DNA of 64,000 nucleotides from an uncultured Lachnospiraceae bacterium. Lineage in GTDB: Bacteria; Bacillota; Clostridia; Lachnospirales; Lachnospiraceae. Each line of letters begins with the position of its first letter. Position 1 is the first letter of the stretch. Of this stretch, positions 53,214 to 61,022 are shown one piece after another. The stretch lies in assembly GCA_910586015.1 (NCBI GenBank), contig CAJUGJ010000012.1:1-64000 (forward strand). The letters run 5' to 3'. Below the pieces are notes generated by a model. The model searched no databases and was not told the DNA's origin. It saw only the letters and a program-made list of their open reading frames with translations. The translations under genes were made by a program, and so were the position numbers.

Positions 53214-53777
53214 ATGAATATAAGAGAGGCAAAAAATCTCTACTCTACACAATTAAATAAGTTAAGAGAACAACAAAAAATACTTTTTGAAAAGCAGAAG
53301 AATATGCAAAAAGAGTCAAATAACACCTCAGAATATGAAGAAAAAAATGGAGTTATTTTAGAACTCTCAAATAGTTTAGAAAAACAGATTGATAAAACAC
53401 AGAAGTTTTTAGATCATCTTTCTGTCTTGTCAAACTGTATACATAATGCACAAGCTACCAAACAACAAGTCGATACGACGGCAGAATATACAGAGAATAT
53501 AGCAAAATGTATGGAAATTGCAAGAAGGATATCCGAAGGTGCAAAAGTACCCTATTCCGATGAAAGAAAACTGATGAAATATAATCTTAAACTATATATG
53601 GCTGCAAAAAACATTTCTATGATGAATCAATCGGATAAGGAATATAAATCTCTATGGGAGGAAGAGGAAGAAAAAAATAAGACAAATTCAAATTCTGAAC
53701 TAACAGATAATACAGAAATAGGTTTTGATATTGATATTCCTGAACTGACTGAAATACCTGACTTTTCCGATCTTTAG
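53214..53777 (+). CDS. Coiled-coil protein at the right end of the element
   Basis: A 187-residue protein, not recognised. Residues 1-80 form a long coiled coil (KLREQQKILFEKQKNMQKES), then a central helical part and a very acidic tail (WEEEEEKN, DIDIPELTEIPDFSDL). The ribosome-binding site GAGGCTGATT is clear. Its stop codon lies inside the right att arm, mirror-symmetrical to the recombinase 1 stop in the left arm. Being small, acidic, and located at the attachment site, it is a candidate recombination directionality factor, but that is only inference. Confidence 0.6.
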   Translation: MNIREAKNLYSTQLNKLREQQKILFEKQKNMQKESNNTSEYEEKNGVILELSNSLEKQIDKTQKFLDHLSVLSNCIHNAQATKQQVDTTAEYTENIAKCMEIARRISEGAKVPYSDERKLMKYNLKLYMAAKNISMMNQSDKEYKSLWEEEEEKNKTNSNSELTDNTEIGFDIDIPELTEIPDFSDL

Positions 53778-53801
53778 TCCTATTATTACATCAGCATTGG
53801 C
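53773..53801. repeat. Right attachment site
   Basis: TTTAGTCCTAT (53773-53783), 13 bases, then TTGGC core (53797-53801), followed by spmA sequence. Inverted relative to the left arm. Confidence 0.75.
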
Positions 53802-54092
53802 AATAAAATTCGTAGTAATATAATCTAAAGCAGGATGTCCCTTTGGAATGGCTGGAAATAAAAAATGAACAAATGGTCTTATTAATTTAGTTGCACCAGA
53901 AATAATTCCCGCTTTTTTTGCAACTTCCATCAGTCCACTCCACATCGCTACAATTCCAACCATTGTAATACAAAGCGTAACTGCATTGCCCGCCGCCTCT
54001 ATTGCACCATTTCCTAACTGATCCATTTTTCCGGTAATAGCACCATATACAACGCCAATTATTATCATAAATGCCCAAAGATAATTTAACAT
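53797..54092 (-). pseudogene. spmA: spmA, 5' part (interrupted)
   Basis: Encodes the first 97 residues of SpmA, starting MLNYLWAFMIIIGVVYGAIT and continuing to GHPALDYITTNFIAN; two to three membrane helices. After the att core the frame reads into the element and stops at 53700 after about 32 unrelated residues. The product made without excision would be a truncated protein lacking the conserved C-terminal membrane region. Joined to 44208-44552 it gives a normal 211-residue SpmA. Confidence 0.9.
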
Positions 54093-54216
54093 TGTGTATT
54101 CTCCATGAATTTATTCTCTTTTTACCACAATATGGAAGAAAAATAGAAAATAGAACTACGTATCTTTATATAATTATTAAATTTTCTTAAAATTTGAAGA
54201 ATTTTAAAATTTCCTG

Positions 54217-54245
54217 TTGACTTGTTCGCCAAAATATGTTATTTT
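54217..54245 (+). promoter_or_regulatory. Promoter of the AbrB-like gene
   Basis: TTGACT (54217-54222), 17-base spacer, TATTTT (54240-54245), about 90 bases before the start codon. The inter-gene region to spmA (54093-54216) shows no other clear motif. Confidence 0.6.
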
Positions 54246-54336
54246 GTAACAAGAAGCCTAATCATTTAACAGATATTAACACGCCAATGTATATCACGTT
54301 AAATTAAAATTGGGTATCTGGAAAGGAGAAAAGATT

Positions 54337-54594
54337 ATGAAAAGTACAGGTATTGTTCGTAAGCTTGATGAACTGGGACGTATTACTCTTCCAATCGAGT
54401 TAAGAAGAACTCTTGGTGTTGAGGAGAGAGATGCCCTCGAAATTTTTGTTGAGGAGGACAGAATCATCCTGAAAAAGTACGAACCAGCAGATATCTTTAA
54501 TGGTACAAAAGACGAATTGTTTGATTACTGCGGTAAAAAAGTTTCTAAAAAGTCTATTACTGAACTTGCTAAACTTGCTGGTATTATCGAATAA
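54337..54594 (+). CDS. AbrB family transition-state regulator
   Basis: An 85-residue DNA-binding protein. The N-terminal swapped-hairpin domain STGIVRKLDELGRITLPIEL and the following GVEERDALEIFVEEDRIILKKY match AbrB/Abh/SpoVT closely; the C-terminal ~30 residues serve oligomerisation. AbrB-type proteins regulate transition to stationary phase and sporulation. ATG 54337 follows AAAGGAG; an upstream TTG at 54310 is not supported. It lies next to rsmI, as abrB does in B. subtilis. Confidence 0.9.
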   Translation: MKSTGIVRKLDELGRITLPIELRRTLGVEERDALEIFVEEDRIILKKYEPADIFNGTKDELFDYCGKKVSKKSITELAKLAGIIE

Positions 54595-54609
54595 TTTAAT
54601 ACTTAAAAG

Positions 54610-54644
54610 AAAGTGGGATAACATAAAGTTTGATATCCCACTTT
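54610..54644. terminator. Terminator between abrB-like and rsmI genes
   Basis: AAAGTGGGATA (54610-54620) pairs with TATCCCACTTT (54634-54644), 13-base loop, then TTCTATTTTTT. Serves the AbrB gene and the convergent rsmI operon. Confidence 0.8.
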
Positions 54645-54677
54645 TCTATTTTTTATATCACTTTATTTTACAACAAA

Positions 54678-55520
54678 TCATTCTTTTATTAACTGATTAT
54701 AAACTTCTCTCTTTGGAATTCCCCGCTCTATAGCAACTTGTTTCATCGCTTCTTTTCGATCCATACCAGCATCTGTATAACGCTGCATATGTTCTTCTAT
54801 TGATATCGTATTCCACTGTTTATAGTATTCTTCCCTTTGCTTTTCACGACTTTTTCCTTCAATTATTAATACACATTCCCCTTTTGGTTCTTGTTTTTCA
54901 TAGAAAGTAATTGCCTCAGACAAGGTTGTAGAAAATACGGTTTCATATCTTTTTGTTAGCTCTCTACACAATGCCATTTTACGTTCCCCTAAAACTTTAT
55001 AAAGTTCTTTTAGAGTTTTAGTCAACCTATGAGGGGCTTCGTAAATAATCAGCGTTCTTGTATCTTCTACAAGCTCTGAAAGTACAGCTTGTCTTTCATG
55101 CTTATCCGCTGGAAGAAAAGCTTCAAAAGAAAATCGTCTGGTGGGAAGTCCTGAAATGGTCAATGCTGTCACACAGGCACAAGCCCCCGGAAGCGAAGTT
55201 ACTGAAATTCCAGCTTCATATGCCATAGAGACCAATTCTTCCCCCGGATCTGAAATTCCCGGTGTTCCTGCATCTGTTACAAGTGCAATATTCTTTCCTT
55301 CCTGAAGCTGTTCGATCAAATATCTTCCTTTTTCTATTTTATTGTATTCATGATAACTTGTCAATGGGGTTTTAATCTGGAAATAATTTAGTAATTTTAT
55401 AGAATTTCTAGTGTCCTCTGCAGCAATCAAATCGACTTCTTTTAATATTCTGAGTACACGTAGTGTAATATCTTCCAAATTTCCAATTGGAGTTGCACAA
55501 AGATATAATGTGCCTGTCAT
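54678..55520 (-). CDS. rsmI: 16S rRNA 2'-O-ribose C1402 methyltransferase RsmI
   Basis: A 280-residue SAM-dependent tetrapyrrole-methylase-fold enzyme. GTLYLCATPIGNLEDITLRVL, AAEDTRNSIKLLNYF, SYHEYNK, ALVTDAGTPGISDPG and PGACACVTALTISGLPT..FEAFLP are RsmI (YraL/YabC) hallmarks. It methylates C1402 in the ribosomal decoding centre. Last gene of the minus-strand yaa/yab-type operon. Confidence 0.94.
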   Translation of the reverse strand: MTGTLYLCATPIGNLEDITLRVLRILKEVDLIAAEDTRNSIKLLNYFQIKTPLTSYHEYNKIEKGRYLIEQLQEGKNIALVTDAGTPGISDPGEELVSMAYEAGISVTSLPGACACVTALTISGLPTRRFSFEAFLPADKHERQAVLSELVEDTRTLIIYEAPHRLTKTLKELYKVLGERKMALCRELTKRYETVFSTTLSEAITFYEKQEPKGECVLIIEGKSREKQREEYYKQWNTISIEEHMQRYTDAGMDRKEAMKQVAIERGIPKREVYNQLIKE

Positions 55521-55571
55521 AATTAAGTCCCTTCCTAATAGTATAAAATCTGTATAAAGTTATAGTAAACT

Positions 55572-56309
55572 TTAATATCCATAAATTTCATAAATTTCAT
55601 CTGTATAAACATTAGGGCTTTTATAAATAATGAGTGGCTTTTCTATAAGAAGTCTTGACTTTCCTCCCTTAACACATTCTAAAAGTACCATATTCGGCTC
55701 TTTCTCTATATAAGGATAAACAAGTCGCATCCGCTTTGGCTCTAACTTATATAAAGACAAAATTCGAATTAACTCTGGCAGACGAAATGGTCGGTGCACT
55801 AAAAAAAATCTTCCATTTTGTCTTAAAACTTTTGCTGTTTCCCTCACCACGTCTTCAAAGCAGCATAATAGTTCATGTCTGGCAGCAGCCAAAGCTGGAT
55901 CGGGATTTACCAATCCATGTGTATGAATCATATAGGGAGGATTAGAGGTAACGACATCAAAAGAGGCAGCCCCAAACAATACGGATGCCTCCTTTAAATC
56001 TCCAACTACAATATTAATTTCATTTTCCAAATGATTATATAATACACTCCTACGAGCCATATCTGCACTTTCTGGTTGAATCTCCAATCCAGTAAAATGT
56101 TTTCCCTTCGTCTTTGCCCGGAGTAAAATTGGAATAATTCCTGTTCCTGTTCCCAGATCTAGTACACATTCGCCTTCTTTTACTCTGGAAAAACCAGATA
56201 AAAGTACTGCATCCATTCCAAAGCAGAACCTTCCTTCTGATTGAATGATCCGATAACCATTTCTCTCTAGGTCGTCAAAGCGTTCTCCTTGTTTTAACCA
56301 TTCCTTCAT
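55572..56309 (-). CDS. tRNA1(Val) adenine-37 N6-methyltransferase-like (YabB/TrmN6)
   Basis: A 245-residue class I methyltransferase: SAM-binding ECVLDLGTGTGIIPIL, acidic LEIQPESADMA, and the N6-adenine catalytic motif NPPY (VVTSNPPYMIH, about residue 123). Position after the yaaT gene and before rsmI matches yabB of B. subtilis. The N-terminal RFCFGMDAVLLSGF is characteristic of TrmN6/YfiC. Linked RNA modification genes suggest shared translation-quality function. Confidence 0.9.
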   Translation of the reverse strand: MKEWLKQGERFDDLERNGYRIIQSEGRFCFGMDAVLLSGFSRVKEGECVLDLGTGTGIIPILLRAKTKGKHFTGLEIQPESADMARRSVLYNHLENEINIVVGDLKEASVLFGAASFDVVTSNPPYMIHTHGLVNPDPALAAARHELLCCFEDVVRETAKVLRQNGRFFLVHRPFRLPELIRILSLYKLEPKRMRLVYPYIEKEPNMVLLECVKGGKSRLLIEKPLIIYKSPNVYTDEIYEIYGY

Positions 56310-56328
56310 ATATCATCATCCTTTCGGA

Positions 56329-57231
56329 TCAGTCATCTATATGGGTATCTTCTTTGCGCTCTAATAACTCTAATGCCTTTAATTCTGCATCTATTGCAAC
56401 TTTTTCCTTTTTCTTTTTTGGTTTAAACTTTAAATCTTCTACATGATATTCCCGAATTTCCTTTTCGTCATTTTCTAGCTGTACAATTACTTTTACCAGT
56501 TGTTTGAGTACACTTACACTTGTTACCTCTCCTCGCAGATGATCCGAAGTTGTTACATAATCCCCCACATTTGGAAGATGGCTATTTAATTCTTCATATG
56601 CTTCTTCCTCATTTTTCAGACAGCACATCAGTCTTCCACAGACTCCTGAAATTTTTGTTGGATTTAAGGAAAGATTTTGTTCTTTTGCCATCTTAATCGA
56701 CACTGGGGCAAACTCAGATAAATGTGTATGACAACACAACTGTCTTCCACAGATCCCAATTCCGCCGACAATCTTTGTTTCGTCTCGTACTCCAATTTGA
56801 CGCAGTTCAATTCTGGTTTTAAAAACAGCAGCTAGATCCTTTACTAATTCCCTAAAATCAATTCTTCCGTCTGCTGTAAAATAGAACAATACTTTATTGT
56901 TATCGAATGTATATTCGCAATCAATTAATTTCATTTCTAATTCATGTCTTGCAATCTTTTCTAAACAAATCTGAAAAGCCTCTTTTTCTTTACTTTTATT
57001 ATTTCTTTCAATTTCATCATCTTCCGGAGTTGCTGGGCGAATCACTGATTTTAATGGCTGTACTATTTTCGAGTCCTCCACCTGCCTAGGTCCAAGTACG
57101 ACAAAACCGTATTCGATTCCCCGTGCTGTTTCTACAATCACATGATCTCCCACTTGTATTTCATAGTCCACTGGGTCAAAAAAATAAATTTTTCCGGCTC
57201 TACGAAACCGCACTCCAATTACATTTATCAT
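56329..57231 (-). CDS. ricT: PSP1-domain protein YaaT/RicT
   Basis: A 300-residue PSP1 superfamily protein. The signature region RQIGVRDETKIVGGIGICGRQLCC and VCGRLMCCLKNEEEAYEELN is present with its cysteines; in B. subtilis RicT forms a complex with RicA and RicF that carries [4Fe-4S] clusters, assists RNase Y maturation of mRNAs, and affects sporulation and Spo0A activation. It lies between holB and the yabB-like gene as in B. subtilis. yabA, which normally follows, is missing here. Confidence 0.92.
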   Translation of the reverse strand: MINVIGVRFRRAGKIYFFDPVDYEIQVGDHVIVETARGIEYGFVVLGPRQVEDSKIVQPLKSVIRPATPEDDEIERNNKSKEKEAFQICLEKIARHELEMKLIDCEYTFDNNKVLFYFTADGRIDFRELVKDLAAVFKTRIELRQIGVRDETKIVGGIGICGRQLCCHTHLSEFAPVSIKMAKEQNLSLNPTKISGVCGRLMCCLKNEEEAYEELNSHLPNVGDYVTTSDHLRGEVTSVSVLKQLVKVIVQLENDEKEIREYHVEDLKFKPKKKKEKVAIDAELKALELLERKEDTHIDD

Positions 57232-57255
57232 GCAAAACTCCTTCCAGTTGTCATT

Positions 57256-58248
57256 TCAATTTTTTAAATAATCCTGTATTGTCAAAAGCATCAATTCTGC
57301 TGCTACCTCAAAATTAACATTTGCTTTTAGACGTAAACGAAGCTTTGAAATTGCCTCCAAAATCTCATTTAATCCCTCAAAGCTGATTACTCTAGCCTGA
57401 CTGCGGATTTCACTTAGTTCTTTTTTATATAGTACACGATTGGCATCTCTTGTTGCTTTAAATATTAAGACATCTCGAAACCAAAGTACCATTAAATCCA
57501 AACATTCATCCATTGCCTGCTTTTTCTCTGAAAAGTATTTTAGAGCTTCTAAAAGTTCCTGATATTCCATTTCTCTTAAATATTTAAGAATATGAACTAC
57601 TTCATCTTTTATTTCTCCAAATTCTTCTGAAGAAGAATACAAAATTGCCTTTCCAAGGTTGCCAGCCGAAAATTCAGCACTCAGTTCAGCCTGATAATCT
57701 GGAATCTGATATTGCTCCATCAAATAAGTCTTAATCTTTTCTTTTGCAACTGGCTTAAAATTTAATGTAATACATCGAGACAGAATAGTCGGAAGAAATC
57801 GGCTGCTATTATTGGTTAAAAGCAAAATTACTGCATACTCTGGTGGTTCTTCTAAAGTTTTTAAAAGTGCATTTTGTGCCTGTTCATTCATTTTTTCCGC
57901 TTCATCTACAATATAGATCTTTTTACGGCTGCTATAAGGTTTAATCAAAATATCCGAATTTAATTGAAGCCGAATATCATCTACACTAATAACCGACTTT
58001 TCATGATTGACACGAATAATATCTGGATGATTTCCCGATATCGCCTGAAGACAGGACTTACAGTGTCCACAGGCACAAACTCCCCCTTCTTCACACTCAA
58101 GAGCCATTGAAAAACAATTTGCCATTAAATTTTTTCCAACCCCATCTTCCCCATTAAAGATGTATGCGTGTGAAACTTTATCCATACGAATTGCATTTTG
58201 CAGATGTTCGATCAATTTCTCATGTCCTACAATCTGTTTAAAATCCAT
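57256..58248 (-). CDS. holB: DNA polymerase III subunit delta'
   Basis: A 330-residue clamp-loader subunit. AAA+ fold with a degenerate Walker A (GEDGVGKNL), zinc-binding cysteines (VCACGHCKSC), SVDDIRLQLN, IVDEAEKMNEQAQNALLKTLEEPP (the Walker B/DEAE and Pro region), and SRC (sensor) in PTILSRCITL. It helps load the sliding clamp. It lies 21 bases after the yaaR gene. Confidence 0.93.
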   Translation of the reverse strand: MDFKQIVGHEKLIEHLQNAIRMDKVSHAYIFNGEDGVGKNLMANCFSMALECEEGGVCACGHCKSCLQAISGNHPDIIRVNHEKSVISVDDIRLQLNSDILIKPYSSRKKIYIVDEAEKMNEQAQNALLKTLEEPPEYAVILLLTNNSSRFLPTILSRCITLNFKPVAKEKIKTYLMEQYQIPDYQAELSAEFSAGNLGKAILYSSSEEFGEIKDEVVHILKYLREMEYQELLEALKYFSEKKQAMDECLDLMVLWFRDVLIFKATRDANRVLYKKELSEIRSQARVISFEGLNEILEAISKLRLRLKANVNFEVAAELMLLTIQDYLKN

Positions 58249-58268
58249 TCCTGCTCCTTCTCCTTATT

Positions 58269-58709
58269 TCAGGCCAGAATATCCAACAGGAGTCCACATA
58301 TTTCATCAATCTTACTTAAAATTGTGATCGCATCTTTCTCATCCTTTATCAGTTCTGTAGCTAATTCATCTAAATTTTTATCAATTAATCGGATCATTCC
58401 ATAGACACGATGACGCCCCCTGCGATCCAAGAAATTTTCACGGCTGAATTTATGGGAATGACTTACAATTTCGTTCATAAACTCTTTGATTAACTCCCGA
58501 TATCGCTTCATATCCCGTACATCCATATGTTTGGTCAAACGCTTTCCCTGTTGAATAATATCTTCCATTAAAACATTTAACCTAGCTTGAAGCTCCTGTT
58601 CTTCAATATTACTGATTAAGGTAAATTTAAAGTTTCCATCCGTCTGTTGAACTGGTGCCTTTTGTTCTATTCGATTTGGTTGTTGGATTTGATTTACTTT
58701 AATATCCAT
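58269..58709 (-). CDS. yaaR: YaaR family protein (DUF327)
   Basis: A 146-residue helical protein. LTKHMDVRDMKRYRELIKEF, FMNEIVSHSHKF and DRRGRHRVYGMIRLIDKNLDEL are diagnostic for YaaR/DUF327, whose function is unknown. Located immediately before holB as in Bacillus. GGAAGGAGGTCG precedes the start. Confidence 0.9.
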   Translation of the reverse strand: MDIKVNQIQQPNRIEQKAPVQQTDGNFKFTLISNIEEQELQARLNVLMEDIIQQGKRLTKHMDVRDMKRYRELIKEFMNEIVSHSHKFSRENFLDRRGRHRVYGMIRLIDKNLDELATELIKDEKDAITILSKIDEICGLLLDILA

Positions 58710-58819
58710 GAAAGTTTACGACCTCCTTCCCTTTTTATGATATTCTGTTTATCCTATGCCTGTCTTTTGTATGGCTTTTATTTTAGCACAGATTTTAGGA
58801 ATTGAATAGTACCTTTTTC

Positions 58820-59437
58820 TCAAAGTTTGTCCTCTGAAACGTTTCTCTCTATCAAAATTTTACGTATCATCTCTATGATCTGCAATAGGCAATCTTTTTC
58901 CTCTATATTTTGATATCTCTTTTGAATTCCTGCTCTGTCTAAATTTTCATCTGCAAAATCCTGTTCATCTGCTAAATATCTGCGGCATAATTCTGCATAT
59001 TTAGGATATTTTTGTTCTCTCTCCCTTAAAAGCGCTCGATTTAGACGAATTCCATCTTCCACCTCTAAATAAATTGGAATAACGATATCTTTTCCAAAAT
59101 ATTGCTGTAATTTCTCATATCCCTCTAAAGTGGCAATCATAAGATAATCTGCCCGACTTAAATCAATTTGACCATCATTAGCAGTAAAATAATACCACTC
59201 TCCATATACAGTCTGATAACAGCGACACTCAATAATTTTTCCTTCCTGTTCCATCTGTTTCATCTGCTGTACAGTTACAAAATAATATTGTTTTCCATTT
59301 TGTTCTCCGTCCCGAATTGGTCTAGTTGTGTATCCTGTTACTGGAAGGAGAGGTAACTCACTCTTATTCATTAAATCTCTATATATCGTATCTTTTCCTG
59401 TTGCACTCTTTCCCATCATCACAAACAACTTTGACAT
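58820..59437 (-). CDS. Guanylate kinase-like protein
   Basis: A 205-residue P-loop kinase: GKSATGKDT at residues 9-17, and the GMP-binding segment TGYTTRPIRDGEQNGKQYYF with the catalytic Arg. The Walker A Lys is present. In B. subtilis this position holds tmk (thymidylate kinase), so the gene seems a non-orthologous replacement typical of Lachnospiraceae. Whether it is the genome's main guanylate kinase is uncertain; the lid region (NRALLREREQ) is slightly divergent. Confidence 0.85.
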   Translation of the reverse strand: MSKLFVMMGKSATGKDTIYRDLMNKSELPLLPVTGYTTRPIRDGEQNGKQYYFVTVQQMKQMEQEGKIIECRCYQTVYGEWYYFTANDGQIDLSRADYLMIATLEGYEKLQQYFGKDIVIPIYLEVEDGIRLNRALLREREQKYPKYAELCRRYLADEQDFADENLDRAGIQKRYQNIEEKDCLLQIIEMIRKILIERNVSEDKL

Positions 59438-59460
59438 TATTTCAAAACCTTTCCTAATTT

Positions 59461-60942
59461 CTAAAAAGAAGTTTCTTTTAAAACCCTTATATATCTTCCC
59501 TCTTTATCCCACATTCCTTTTAACTGTAATCCACTCTTTTTATAAGAAAGCAATTCCTCAATTAAATATTGTTCCAATACTTCTCCTGGAACGATATAGG
59601 GAATTCCCGGTGGATATAAATAGATAAATTCTGCTGCTATATATCCAGAACTTTCCTCTAATGATACTGTTCGAACTTGTCTTTTCTCGATCTCATATTG
59701 CTGATACATTCGTTTTCGTTTCCACAATACTGAAGTTTGTATACAGAAACAATCTTCTTCCTTTTCACAGCAAGAATCAATTTTACTTAAAGTTTGAAAT
59801 AGATAGTCCAGTCCTTCTTTTGTATCACACACAGAAGTCATACAAAGCACATAATCTCTCATTGCCATTTCTGGCTGTATTTTATAGGCAAGTAATATCT
59901 GATAAAGAAGTGTTCCCGTTAGGCTTACCTCTTGTTTCCCACAAAAAGCCTGAATGGATTTATGAATCCTCTCAGGCAATTTTAAAACTCTTAATCTTGT
60001 ATGTTTGCATAAAATTACAAGCTTTCCGTAGTCTTTTCTAAATTCGTTTTCCTCACTTGCCTGAACTAATGTCAAACATCTCCATGCTTTCGCTTTCTGA
60101 TAAAACATCTGTAACCATTCTGCATATTCGTTAAAACCTTCCGAATCTCTTTCTAAAAATTGAATACAACAATCGATCCCTGCCATAAGCAGATATGAGG
60201 GACTACTACTTTGATAAATAGAAGAAAACAAATTTATTCGTTCTTTCCATAAAGCGTCATTCCAAAGTAATAAAGCTGTCTGTGTAAAAGAAGGTAGTGT
60301 TTTATGTAGACTTTGAATTACAAAATCGGCTCCTTCCCTGATTGGATGAGTAGGAAAATAGGAATGAAAACCAAAGTGGGCTCCATGAGCAGCATCTATT
60401 AATAATAGTTTCCCTGCCTTATGTACCACTTCTGCAATTTTACAAATCTCTGAAGTCATCCCTTCATAGGTCGGGGAGGTTAAAACCACTAAAACTGCCT
60501 CTGGATACTCCTCTAGTCCCCGCTTTACCTCCTCTAACCCAACAGCTTCTGGTATATTTGTATCTTTATTAATGTCCTCATATAAATATTCTATTTTTAG
60601 CTGTCGTAAAAATGCTGTATGATAGACCGATCTATGTGAATTTCTAGAAATCAAAATAGTATCCCCCGGCATAGTTACGGCTGAAATTCCAATTAAAATT
60701 CCAGAGGTACTACCATTTACTAAAAGCAGGGAAAAGCGGCTGCCATAGACAGCCGCTGCACGTTTTTCTAAATCTAACAAAATTCCCTCTGGGTTGTGCA
60801 AATTATCAAATCCTTCTATTTCCGTAATATCCAAAGAATATGGATTTTGCATCTGCCATTTTGGATTTCTTTTATGACCAGGCATACACATTGGATACGA
60901 TCCATCGATAGCATTTTTTTGAAGCTTTTCATATAAATTCAT
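59461..60942 (-). CDS. Orn/Lys/Arg decarboxylase-family PLP enzyme (YaaO-like)
   Basis: A 493-residue fold-type I PLP enzyme. MCMPGHKRNP, DITEIEGFDNLHNPEG, NGSTSGILIGI (phosphate binding), SRNSHRSVYH, LTSPTYEGM, LLIDAAHGAHFGFH and the PLP-lysine in QSLHKTLPSFTQTA are conserved. The C-terminal region includes the PPGIPYIVPGE motif of Orn/Lys/Arg decarboxylases. It should decarboxylate lysine, arginine or ornithine to make polyamines. First gene of the yaaO-rsmI transcript. Confidence 0.9.
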   Translation of the reverse strand: MNLYEKLQKNAIDGSYPMCMPGHKRNPKWQMQNPYSLDITEIEGFDNLHNPEGILLDLEKRAAAVYGSRFSLLLVNGSTSGILIGISAVTMPGDTILISRNSHRSVYHTAFLRQLKIEYLYEDINKDTNIPEAVGLEEVKRGLEEYPEAVLVVLTSPTYEGMTSEICKIAEVVHKAGKLLLIDAAHGAHFGFHSYFPTHPIREGADFVIQSLHKTLPSFTQTALLLWNDALWKERINLFSSIYQSSSPSYLLMAGIDCCIQFLERDSEGFNEYAEWLQMFYQKAKAWRCLTLVQASEENEFRKDYGKLVILCKHTRLRVLKLPERIHKSIQAFCGKQEVSLTGTLLYQILLAYKIQPEMAMRDYVLCMTSVCDTKEGLDYLFQTLSKIDSCCEKEEDCFCIQTSVLWKRKRMYQQYEIEKRQVRTVSLEESSGYIAAEFIYLYPPGIPYIVPGEVLEQYLIEELLSYKKSGLQLKGMWDKEGRYIRVLKETSF

Positions 60943-61022
60943 TTTTAATCTCCAATGTTGTAACTGTCTTTTTAATATTATAATAACATATCGAAGGCAT
61001 AAAGTATAGTCCTGTTTATTTT

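Larger units (their letters stand above)
44548..53801. mobile_element. 9.25-kb serine-recombinase element inserted in spmA
   Basis: Bounded by two direct TTGGC copies (44548-44552, 53797-53801); one copy is restored on excision. Content: three tandem large serine recombinases (minus strand), then GH38 mannosidase, GIY-YIG and acetyltransferase genes (plus), TatD nuclease (minus) and a coiled-coil protein (plus). The inside ends are mirror images: ATAGGACTAAA at 44563-44573 and TTTAGTCCTAT at 53773-53783, as expected for the two arms of an attP dyad. No conjugation, relaxase or phage structural genes are present, so it is an integrating/excising island moved by others or resident. Confidence 0.88.

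Noticed and set aside
44569..53777. Element in spmA as a prophage or conjugative transposon
   Set aside because: No capsid, tail, terminase, relaxase or type IV secretion gene is found between the att sites.
59661..60041. Plus-strand frame of about 126 residues
   Set aside because: Antisense to the PLP decarboxylase; no start signal and low-complexity translation.
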